Shown piece after piece: positions 57,811-64,000 of a stretch of 64,000 nt of DNA. Every line of letters starts with the position of its first letter. The stretch's first letter is position 1. The notes under the pieces are model-generated. The model did not search any database. It was not told the DNA's origin and saw nothing but the letters and a program-made list of their open reading frames with translations. The DNA lies in contig NKXK01000027.1 of NCBI GenBank assembly GCA_004379165.1, positions 62,001 to 126,000 of the forward strand, in the 5' to 3' direction. The DNA comes from Rhodocyclaceae bacterium. GTDB taxonomy: Bacteria; Pseudomonadota; Gammaproteobacteria; Burkholderiales; Rhodocyclaceae. The translations under genes and the position numbers were made by a program.

Positions 57811-58733
57811 ATTTTCGCGATTTTTCCGGGTTCACCGCAGCCCGAAGGAAGTCCCCTTGGGGGGCAGTTGCCCTGTTTTTCGCCCTGGCCCTGCCCGTCC
57901 ACGCCAACATCGTCCTCAAGGACGACACCGGCCGCGAGATCCGCCTCAAGGCGCCAGCCAAACGCATCGTCGCGCTGGCCCCGCACATCGCCGAAAACCT
58001 CTACGCCGCCGGTGCCGGTGACCGGCTGGTCGGCACCGTCGATTACAGCGACTACCCGCCCGCAGCCAAGGTCCTGCCCCGCGTCGGCGGCTATTCCCGC
58101 GTTGACCTCGAAGCCGTCGCCGCCCTCAAGCCCGACCTCGTGCTCGCCTGGGAGAGCGGCAACAACATGCCGCAGATCGACAAGCTGCGCGCCCTCGGCC
58201 TGACTGTGCATGTCTCGCAGCCAAACACCATGGACAGCATCGCCGACGATCTGGAACGGCTGGGTAAGCTGGCCGGCACCGAGGCCGCGGCCAACACCGC
58301 GGCCAACGCCTTCCGCCAACGACTTGCGACCCTGCGCCAGAGCAATACCGGCAAGCCGCCGGTCCGCACCTTCTACCAGATCTGGAAAACGCCCCTGATG
58401 ACCGTTGGCGGCCCCCAAATCATCAGCGATGCGATCAAGCTCTGCGGCGGTGAAAACATCTTCGGCCACCTCAAGCAGATGGCGCCGAACGCCACCGTTG
58501 AGGCCGTGCTCGAAGCCAACCCGGAAGCGATCATCGCCACCGGCATGGGCGACGCCAAGCCCGAATGGCTGCACGACTGGGACAAATGGACGCGGATGAC
58601 GGCCGTCGCCCGCGGCAACCTGTTTCACATCAACCCCGACATCATGCAGCGGCACACACCGCGCATTCTCGACGGCACCGAGAAACTCTGCGCCCATCTC
58701 GATGTCGCACGCAGCCGTCGATCCACCAAGTAA
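57807..58733 (+). CDS. btuF: BtuF-type periplasmic cobalamin-binding protein
   Basis: A 308-residue exported protein. The mature domain has KRIVALAPHIAENLYAAGAGDRLVGTVDYSDYPPAAKVLPRVGGYSRVDLEAVAALKPDLVLAWESGN, the helical-backbone metal-receptor fold of BtuF. The signal peptide is RRKSPWGAVALFFALALPVHA, but its first residues [12 protein letters not shown] are encoded by the dispersed repeat at 57810-57840, so the N-terminus was probably rebuilt by the repeat. It delivers B12 to a BtuCD-type importer, which is not in the window, or takes part in cobinamide salvage. It overlaps cobD by 4 bases. Confidence 0.9.
   Translation: MNFRDFSGFTAARRKSPWGAVALFFALALPVHANIVLKDDTGREIRLKAPAKRIVALAPHIAENLYAAGAGDRLVGTVDYSDYPPAAKVLPRVGGYSRVDLEAVAALKPDLVLAWESGNNMPQIDKLRALGLTVHVSQPNTMDSIADDLERLGKLAGTEAAANTAANAFRQRLATLRQSNTGKPPVRTFYQIWKTPLMTVGGPQIISDAIKLCGGENIFGHLKQMAPNATVEAVLEANPEAIIATGMGDAKPEWLHDWDKWTRMTAVARGNLFHINPDIMQRHTPRILDGTEKLCAHLDVARSRRSTK
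57810..57840 (+). repeat. Copy of the dispersed repeat at the btuF start
   Basis: AATTTTCGCGA, a T-run, then CCGGGTTCACCGCAG. It begins at the second codon of btuF and is translated [11 protein letters not shown], before the signal peptide. Confidence 0.85.
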
Positions 58734-58737
58734 AGCC

Positions 58738-59532
58738 ATGGCCCGCCTCCCGAAACGCATCGTCTGCCTGACCACCGAAACCGTCGAGATTCTCTACGCC
58801 CTCGGCGAACAGAACCGCATCGCCGGCATCACCGGCTACACCGTCTATCCGCCACAAGCGCGCAAGGAAAAACCCAAGGTCTATGCCTTCACCAGCGGCG
58901 ACCTGAACAAGATCATGGCTGTGCAGCCGGATCTGGTCCTGACCTTCTCCGACCTGCAGGCGGATATCGCGCGCGACCTGATCAAGGCCGGCGTGCCGGT
59001 CTACGCGTTCAACCAGCGCAGCCTCGACGACACGCTGGCGATGATCGAAACCGTCGGCCGGCTGGTCGGCGCCGAAAACCGCGCGGGGGCATTGGTCGCC
59101 GGACTGGAAGCGCAGATAGCCGAACACCGCGCACATGCCGAGGCGCGCATCGCCCGAACCGGCCACCGCCCCCGCGTCTATTTCGAGGAATGGGACGAGC
59201 CGAACATCACCGCTGTGCAGTGGGTGTCGGAGCTGATCGAGATCGCCGGCGGCAGCAATATCTTCGCCGACCGCGCCGCCTCGCCGCTGGCCCGTGACCG
59301 CATCCTCGCCGATCCGCTTGACGTGGTCGCCCGCGATCCGGAAATCATCATCGGCTCGTGGTGCGGCAAGCACTTCCGGCCTGAGCGCGTCGCCAGCCGA
59401 CCCGGCTGGGAGAACGTCAGTGCCGTGAGATCGGGACGGATGCACGAAATCAAATCGGCGATCATTCTCACCCCGGGCATGGTGGCCATCCGCGATGGCC
59501 TGCCGCTGCTGCGCGAAATTTTTGATCTGTGA
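58738..59532 (+). CDS. BtuF-like protein without signal peptide
   Basis: A 264-residue protein with the same helical-backbone metal-receptor fold as btuF: KRIVCLTTETVEILYALGEQNRIAGITGYTVYPPQAR, SGDLNKIMAVQPDLVLTFSDLQADIARDLIKAGVPVYAFNQRSLDDTLAMIETVGRLVG, and RVYFEEWDEPNITAVQWVSELIEIAGGSNIFADR. It starts MARLPKRIVCL, directly with the first strand; no signal peptide precedes it and the upstream frame gives none either. It would therefore stay in the cytoplasm. It is 4 bases after btuF in the B12 operon. A cytoplasmic corrinoid-binding or chaperone role is possible; the function is not known. Confidence 0.8.
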   Translation: MARLPKRIVCLTTETVEILYALGEQNRIAGITGYTVYPPQARKEKPKVYAFTSGDLNKIMAVQPDLVLTFSDLQADIARDLIKAGVPVYAFNQRSLDDTLAMIETVGRLVGAENRAGALVAGLEAQIAEHRAHAEARIARTGHRPRVYFEEWDEPNITAVQWVSELIEIAGGSNIFADRAASPLARDRILADPLDVVARDPEIIIGSWCGKHFRPERVASRPGWENVSAVRSGRMHEIKSAIILTPGMVAIRDGLPLLREIFDL

Positions 59533-59592
59533 AAAGGCCGTTCGTAGCTGACCGACCAATAATCGGGCGCAATATCAAGGAGAATTGCCCCG

Positions 59593-59937
59593 ATGAAGTC
59601 CCCGCTCCCGCTCTGCCTCACCGCCTTCGCCAGCCTCGTCCTGCCAGTGTCGGCCGGTGCCGCCAGCAATACGCCCATTGAAAGCGCCGTCGCCGAACTC
59701 GGCCGCATCCACGGCGCTGCGCTCGCATGCAAGCAGCCGGCACTGGTCAGCCGCGCCCGCAATGCCGTGCAGACTACCGCCCCGAAGACCCGCGCCTACG
59801 GCGAAATCTTTGAAAACGCGACCAGCGAGGCCTTTCTCGCGCAAGGGCAGGCTGTCTGTCCGGATACCCAGCGCCTTGCCGGCCAGTTGACCGAGGCTGA
59901 AAACAAGCTCGGCGACAGCATCAGGAACGCCCGGTGA
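59593..59937 (+). CDS. Small exported protein with two Cys, unknown function
   Basis: A 114-residue protein that I do not recognise. Residues 1-23 form a signal peptide (KSPLPLCLTAFASLVLPVSAGAA). The mature part has helical AVAELGRIHGAALACKQPALVSRARNAVQTTAPKTRAYGEIFENATSEAFLAQGQAVCPD, with single Cys residues in AACKQ and AVCPD. It overlaps the Sco1 gene by 4 bases and so may take part in copper or thiol handling with it. AAGGAGAAT is a clear ribosome site in front of ATG 59593. Confidence 0.75.
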   Translation: MKSPLPLCLTAFASLVLPVSAGAASNTPIESAVAELGRIHGAALACKQPALVSRARNAVQTTAPKTRAYGEIFENATSEAFLAQGQAVCPDTQRLAGQLTEAENKLGDSIRNAR

Positions 59938-60539
59938 AACTCCTTGCCGGCCTGCTTGCGCTGATACTGGCGCTGCCGGCAGTCGCCAGCGAGGCCACAC
60001 CAGCGGCGGCAAGCCATTCAGCGATCAGCGACGAAGAAGTGCCCGGCAGCATCATCCCCCGCTATCTGCTGCAGGACCCTTACGGCCGCCCGGTCAGCAC
60101 CGAGGATTTCCACGGTCGTTTTCAGCTGATTGCCTTCGGCTATACCTACTGCCCCGACATCTGCCCGACAACGCTGGTCGAGATGGCCGAAATTCTCAAG
60201 GCGCTGGGCAGCAAAGCCAGCCGCCTGCAGGTCATTTTCATCACGGTCGACCCCGAACGCGATACCGGCAAGGTGCTGAAAACCTACACCGAATTTTTTG
60301 ACCCGCGCATCCTCGGCCTCACCGGCAGCCCGCAGCTCGTTCGCCGCGCTGCCGACAACTTCCGAATCCGCTATGCCAAAGTTCAGGAGCCCGGTGCCAG
60401 TGCCGGCCCCTACGCCGTCGACCATTCAGCTGGGATGATCCTGCTCGGCCCGGATGGTCACGTCATCCGCAAATTTGCCTTTGCCACCCCCGTGGCCGAA
60501 CTCAGCCAGCGTATCGGCGCCTACATCAGCGAACGCTGA
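59934..60539 (+). CDS. Sco1/SenC-family copper chaperone-like protein
   Basis: A 201-residue exported thioredoxin-fold protein. It has a signal peptide (MKLLAGLLALILALPAVAS), the copper-binding CPDIC motif in FGYTYCPDICPTTLVEMAEIL, ITVDPERDTGKVLKTYTEFFDPRILGLTGSP, and the distal His in YAVDHSAGMILLGPDGHV, as in Sco proteins. It supplies copper or reducing power for cytochrome oxidase CuA maturation. It starts with GTG at 59934, overlapping the upstream gene's stop (GTGA). No oxidase genes are next to it here. Confidence 0.92.
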   Translation: MKLLAGLLALILALPAVASEATPAAASHSAISDEEVPGSIIPRYLLQDPYGRPVSTEDFHGRFQLIAFGYTYCPDICPTTLVEMAEILKALGSKASRLQVIFITVDPERDTGKVLKTYTEFFDPRILGLTGSPQLVRRAADNFRIRYAKVQEPGASAGPYAVDHSAGMILLGPDGHVIRKFAFATPVAELSQRIGAYISER

Positions 60540-60590
60540 TCGGGTTCACACGTATTGCGATGGCATAGGCAGCACAGGTATAGTCCGTGC

Positions 60591-61493
60591 GTGCTCGCCA
60601 AAGTGTCGGCAAGGTTCCTGTTGTGCCTGACTTTACTGCTCGCCCCTGTGGCTTGGGCAGGCAATGTCACGCTGCTGCTGTCTGACAGCGCCGGGCCCTA
60701 CGCCGAGTTTTCGAGCACCTTCAGCGAAGCACTCAACAGCCGGCGCTGGAGCATCCACCTGGTTCCCAAAGCCGATGCCTACACCCCGGGCGCCCCCACT
60801 GCAGACCTGATCGTTACGGCAGGCAGCGAGGCACTACGTCAGGCACTGCAACGCGCCCCGCCAGGAACCCCGATTCTCGCCACGCTCTTGCCGCGACAGA
60901 CCTTCGAGCGTCTCCTCAACGAGGCGCCCCGTGCCAAGCGTCAACTGACAGCCCTCGTTCTCGACCAGCCACCGGCACGCCTGAGCGCCTTCATCCGCCA
61001 CCTGCTTCCTGGCCAGAGCAGAATCGGCGTTCTCAGTTCTTCGGAAACCCGCCATCTGCTCCCGACGCTGCGCCAATCGAGCGCCGGGCTACAATTCGAA
61101 AACGAGGATGCCGACAATGATGCGGCGCTGCTGACCGCACTCAACAACCTGCTGCCACGTGTTGGCGTGCTGCTGGCCTTGCCGGATGCAAGCATCTACC
61201 GCCGCGAAAGCATCAAGAGCATCCTCATTACCACCTATCGCCAGCAGCGGCCAGTCATTGCTTATTCGTCGGCGTTTGTCACCGCCGGCGCCCTCGCCGC
61301 AGTATATTCGACGCCAGCGCAAATCGCCCGTCAGGCCACGCAACTGATCGAGCAGACCGGCACCTTGCCCGCCATCGTCTATCCGTCGCAATTTGCCATC
61401 GCCATCAATGCCAACGTCGCCCAGGCTCTCGGCCTGAATGTCGCCGACGAGGCCAGCCTGCGGCAGCGCCTGCTTGGGGAGGGCGGACAATGA
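60591..61493 (+). CDS. ABC-type substrate-binding protein coupled to a GGDEF protein
   Basis: A 300-residue exported protein of the type I periplasmic-binding fold. The signal peptide is AKVSARFLLCLTLLLAPVAWA, followed by GNVTLLLSDSAGPYAEFSSTFSEAL. Conserved blocks are LIVTAGSEALRQALQ, GVLLALPDASIYRRESIKSILITTYRQQRPVIAYSSAFVTAGALAAVYSTPAQI. The start is uncertain: GTG 60591 is chosen, while GTG 60603 or TTG 60555 remain possible. It overlaps the GGDEF/EAL gene by 4 bases (ATGA), so the two are translationally coupled. The pairing suggests a periplasmic ligand sensor for the cyclic-di-GMP protein rather than a transporter component, since no permease gene is present. The ligand is unknown. Confidence 0.75.
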   Translation: MLAKVSARFLLCLTLLLAPVAWAGNVTLLLSDSAGPYAEFSSTFSEALNSRRWSIHLVPKADAYTPGAPTADLIVTAGSEALRQALQRAPPGTPILATLLPRQTFERLLNEAPRAKRQLTALVLDQPPARLSAFIRHLLPGQSRIGVLSSSETRHLLPTLRQSSAGLQFENEDADNDAALLTALNNLLPRVGVLLALPDASIYRRESIKSILITTYRQQRPVIAYSSAFVTAGALAAVYSTPAQIARQATQLIEQTGTLPAIVYPSQFAIAINANVAQALGLNVADEASLRQRLLGEGGQ

Positions 61494-63586
61494 ATCACCT
61501 GACCCTGCGCCACCGACTGCTGATTTTGACGCTGCTGCCCAGCCTGTTCATCGGCATTGCGCTGGTCATCTACTTTACGGTCAGCGGCATCCGCAGCCTG
61601 CAGAACGAGTTGCATGCCAAGGGCCTGTCCACGGCGCGCTACCTGGCACCGGTCAGCGAATACGGCATCATCACCGGCCAGCTCGACAACCTGCACACCC
61701 TGGCGCTGGCAACCAACCAGGAACCGAGCGTCAAAGCGACAGTCATCGTCAACCAGCGCGGCCGCGCGCTGGCCGTCAGCGGCCGGGTCTCGATGGCCAG
61801 CGAGACCCTGCGCCAGAAGCTCGACAAGCCCGGGCTGGTCGCCGAAACCGAGTCCTGGCTGGCTTACGGCGCACCGGTATTTCGCTCGGTGAGCGAAGGC
61901 GACGCCCTGTTCGACCAGCCACTGGCGGCGGTCAAACCGGTCGCTCAGGAAATCATCGGGCACGTTTTCGTCGAACTCGATAAGAGCATCCTGATCACCC
62001 GCCAACACGATCTGCTGATCCGCGGGCTGATGATTGTCCTTGTCGGCATGATCGTCCTCGCCACCTTGGCCATTGCCGTCGCAGACAATCTGTCGCGACC
62101 GGTGATGCGACTGGTCAACGCCGTGCGGGCAATGTCCGAAGGCAAACTGTCGACCCGTGTGCCGCCGCTCTCTACCGGGGAGCTGGGCATTCTCGAACAG
62201 GGCTTCAACGAAATGGCGAGCAACCTCGATGACATCCACCAGTCGCTGCAAGCCCGTATCGAGGAGGCCACTGCCCAGCTCGCTTTCCAGGCCCGCCACG
62301 ACGCGCTGACCGGCCTGCTCAATCGCCGTGAGTTCGAGATCCAGCTGGAAAAAGTGCTCGCCGCGGTCCAGGCAGGTGGCGAACAGTGCAGCGTGCTGTT
62401 TATCGACCTCGACCGCTTCAAGCCCGTCAACGACATTTGCGGCCACCTCGCCGGCGATGAAGTGTTGCGGCAGATCTCGCAGCTCTTCCAGGGGCGCTTG
62501 CGTGAAGAAGATACGCTGGCGCGCCTCGGTGGTGACGAATTCGGCGTGCTGCTCCATAACTGCACCGGCGCTCGCGCCCGCCAGGTGGCCGAGGATGTTT
62601 GCGACCTCGCCGGAGCCTACCGCTTCATCTGGCAGGACAAGGTATTCGCCATCGGCGCCAGCATCGGCCTGACGCGCGTCACGCGGGATGTCCGCAATAT
62701 CAATGAAGTACTTGCCGCAGGTGATGCCGCCTGCTACCGCGCGAAAGAAAGTGGACGCAACCAGGTGTGCGAGCAGGAAGCACACGCCCCAGCCGAACGG
62801 CGTCGCGAGACCAGCGAATGGGTGACGCGGATCAGCACTGCGCTCGCCGAAAACCGGCTGGTGGTTGAAGCCATTCCGGTGCGTGCGCGGCAGGAAAATC
62901 TGCTGGATGGCCCGCTGGTTGAACTGACCGCCCACTTGTTCGAATCGGGGCAGCCGATCGTTTCCCTGAGTGCGCTGCTCGACGCCGCCGAGCGCTACGA
63001 GCTTGGCTCGAGCATCGATCTGCGGTTCATCGATGTCGCCATTTCTGCTCTGGCCCGCGCCCGCTCAGTCGGCAAACAGATTTATTGCCTGATCCCGCTC
63101 ACCGGCGCTGCCGTCGGCCGCAGCGGGCTGATCGAACACATCGCCCGCCGCCTCGCTGCCGAAAACATCTCTGGCCAAGGTCTGTACATGATGCTGTCCG
63201 AAGAAGCGACAACCCACAACAGCAGCCAGGCAATCGACTTCGGCCGCCAGTTGCGCGCGCTCGGTTGCCAGCTCGCGCTCGCAGATTTCGGTAGCGGACT
63301 CTCGTCCTTCAGCCACCTGCGTAACCTGACCCCACGTATCGTCAAGCTCAGCCGCAGCCTGACGCGTGATTTCGGCGGCAATCGCAGTTCGACCTCACTG
63401 CTGCGCGCCATTCAGGAAATCACGACCGACCTGGATATCCTGACCGTCGCCGAAGGCATCGATGACCCCAAGCTGCTCGCACAACTCGATCAACTCGGCA
63501 TCGACTTCAACGAAGGCCGCGCCATTGGCCCGCGTGAGCCGTTTGATGCGTGGCTGGAGGGGTTTGCGTTGCGGGCGATCAGTTAG
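61490..63586 (+). CDS. Membrane GGDEF / degenerate-EAL protein
   Basis: A 698-residue sensor protein. It has a first membrane segment (8-31), a periplasmic part of about 140 residues with the CHASE-like VSEYGIITGQLDNLHTLAL, a second segment (about 173-195), a HAMP region, and a GGDEF domain with RHDALTGLLNRREFE and RLGGDEFGVLL near 345, so diguanylate cyclase activity is expected. The C-terminal EAL domain is degenerate: the EAL triad site reads VVEAIPV, the NLSG site reads CLIPLTG, and DDFGTG reads ADFGSG, although VKLSRS and VAEGID remain. It is probably not a phosphodiesterase. It is coupled to a binding protein upstream, which may supply the ligand signal. Confidence 0.88.
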   Translation: MNHLTLRHRLLILTLLPSLFIGIALVIYFTVSGIRSLQNELHAKGLSTARYLAPVSEYGIITGQLDNLHTLALATNQEPSVKATVIVNQRGRALAVSGRVSMASETLRQKLDKPGLVAETESWLAYGAPVFRSVSEGDALFDQPLAAVKPVAQEIIGHVFVELDKSILITRQHDLLIRGLMIVLVGMIVLATLAIAVADNLSRPVMRLVNAVRAMSEGKLSTRVPPLSTGELGILEQGFNEMASNLDDIHQSLQARIEEATAQLAFQARHDALTGLLNRREFEIQLEKVLAAVQAGGEQCSVLFIDLDRFKPVNDICGHLAGDEVLRQISQLFQGRLREEDTLARLGGDEFGVLLHNCTGARARQVAEDVCDLAGAYRFIWQDKVFAIGASIGLTRVTRDVRNINEVLAAGDAACYRAKESGRNQVCEQEAHAPAERRRETSEWVTRISTALAENRLVVEAIPVRARQENLLDGPLVELTAHLFESGQPIVSLSALLDAAERYELGSSIDLRFIDVAISALARARSVGKQIYCLIPLTGAAVGRSGLIEHIARRLAAENISGQGLYMMLSEEATTHNSSQAIDFGRQLRALGCQLALADFGSGLSSFSHLRNLTPRIVKLSRSLTRDFGGNRSSTSLLRAIQEITTDLDILTVAEGIDDPKLLAQLDQLGIDFNEGRAIGPREPFDAWLEGFALRAIS

Positions 63587-63643
63587 CCATGCGGATTGCG
63601 AAGCCCATGCGCTTGGTACAGTTGTGACGCACAAAGCGGTAGC

Positions 63644-64000
63644 TTAGAGATCGAGACGCAGGCTGAACCAGTAACGACGCTCGACTAAGCGTGCCGTATC
63701 CACCCGATCATTTCGGAACTCACCATGCGTCCCATTCAAGGATTGAACGGTGTAGGCCAATTCGCCGCCATAGCCGCCCCACTTGAACGGATAGCCAATA
63801 CGGCCGTCGACCCGGGTGTATTTGTCGACCGAGGAGTTATTTGTCCACTTCATCTTGTCTAGCCAATAGCCAGCAACAGAAGCATTGAATCCCAGCGGCA
63901 GTTTCTGCATAAACAGGATAGAGGTGGAATAGCGCGGCGCAGAATTTTCCGCCAGCGCATCGACTCTGCGAATACGTTCTCCCTGAGTCGAATTGAACGA
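63644..64000 (-). CDS. TonB-dependent outer-membrane receptor (C-terminal part only)
   Basis: The minus-strand frame is open from the window edge to the stop at 63644, giving 118 residues. It shows amphipathic beta-strands with alternating hydrophobic residues: FNASVAGYWLDKMKW, YTRVDGRIGYPFKWGGYGGELAYTVQSLNG, and the terminal VERRYWFSLRLDL that ends in the typical aromatic/hydrophobic C-terminal strand of outer-membrane barrels. It converges on the GGDEF gene with a 57-base gap. A B12 receptor (BtuB) is possible from context, but the binding side is off the window, so the ligand cannot be judged. Confidence 0.78.
   Translation of the reverse strand, partial: SFNSTQGERIRRVDALAENSAPRYSTSILFMQKLPLGFNASVAGYWLDKMKWTNNSSVDKYTRVDGRIGYPFKWGGYGGELAYTVQSLNGTHGEFRNDRVDTARLVERRYWFSLRLDL

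Noticed and set aside
61379-62935. 518-residue minus-strand frame opposite the GGDEF protein
   Set aside because: Antisense shadow of a gene with clear domain motifs on the other strand.
1-64000. CRISPR arrays, tRNA or rRNA genes, insertion sequences, phage genes
   Set aside because: No direct-repeat array with spacers, no tRNA- or rRNA-like stretch and no transposase or integrase reading frame was recognised.

Overview
The window is a high-GC bacterial chromosome segment with tightly packed, often overlapping genes. The gene set (aerobic phenylacetyl-CoA pathway with PaaX, class II thrB, DUF2782 and BPSS1780-type membrane proteins, LPS core heptosyltransferases, anaerobic/late cobalamin genes with bluB, GGDEF/EAL protein beside a substrate-binding protein) points to a betaproteobacterium, most likely of the Rhodocyclales. 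That placement is inferred from gene content, not from a database match.

Positions 1-26074 form a phenylacetate catabolic island. Phenylacetate is activated by PaaK, epoxidised by PaaABCDE, isomerised by PaaG, and processed through the PaaN aldehyde dehydrogenase, PaaF, PaaH and PaaJ to acetyl-CoA and succinyl-CoA; PaaI and PaaY are rescue thioesterases. A branched-chain-type ABC importer is split between livHMGF (minus strand, 1752-5663) and its binding protein (20249-21394). Its LivF subunit carries an N-terminal hemerythrin domain. Two IclR regulators and PaaX lie in the island. A second, uncharacterised oxygenase module (R2-like diiron protein plus ferredoxin-reductase) sits just upstream of paaX. 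A degenerate metallo-beta-lactamase-fold gene runs off the left edge.

Positions 26144-35589 are housekeeping: a MurG-like glycosyltransferase-fold protein, maf, rlmH, rsfS, nadD, two paralogous membrane proteins, thrB, a DUF2782 protein, a LOG-family protein and polA, the last two with start codons only 3 bases apart. Positions 35597-48062 are a minus-strand cluster of envelope polysaccharide genes: four GT9 heptosyltransferase-type enzymes, three GT4 enzymes, an O-antigen ligase/polymerase, an SGNH hydrolase, a polysaccharide deacetylase and MsbA.

Positions 48109-59532 hold cobalamin genes in three transcription units. The minus-strand cobT-cobS-vapBC-cobC unit is headed by a cobalamin riboswitch with a strong intrinsic terminator. 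cobU and cobQ follow, separated by a decayed two-component gene pair. A second riboswitch heads bluB-cbiB-cobD-btuF plus a signal-less BtuF-like gene. Positions 59593-64000 hold a small Cys-containing periplasmic protein, a Sco1 protein, a substrate-binding protein coupled to a GGDEF/degenerate-EAL protein, and the C-terminus of a TonB-dependent receptor.

Across the whole window a short repeat recurs at least 13 times. Its arm reads GGGTTGACCGCAG preceded by a T-rich block. Two copies are complete imperfect palindromes and may act as hairpins at gene ends. At least seven copies lie inside protein-coding genes and are read in frame. This repeat family, the hemerythrin-LivF fusion and the diiron module are the most interesting observations.
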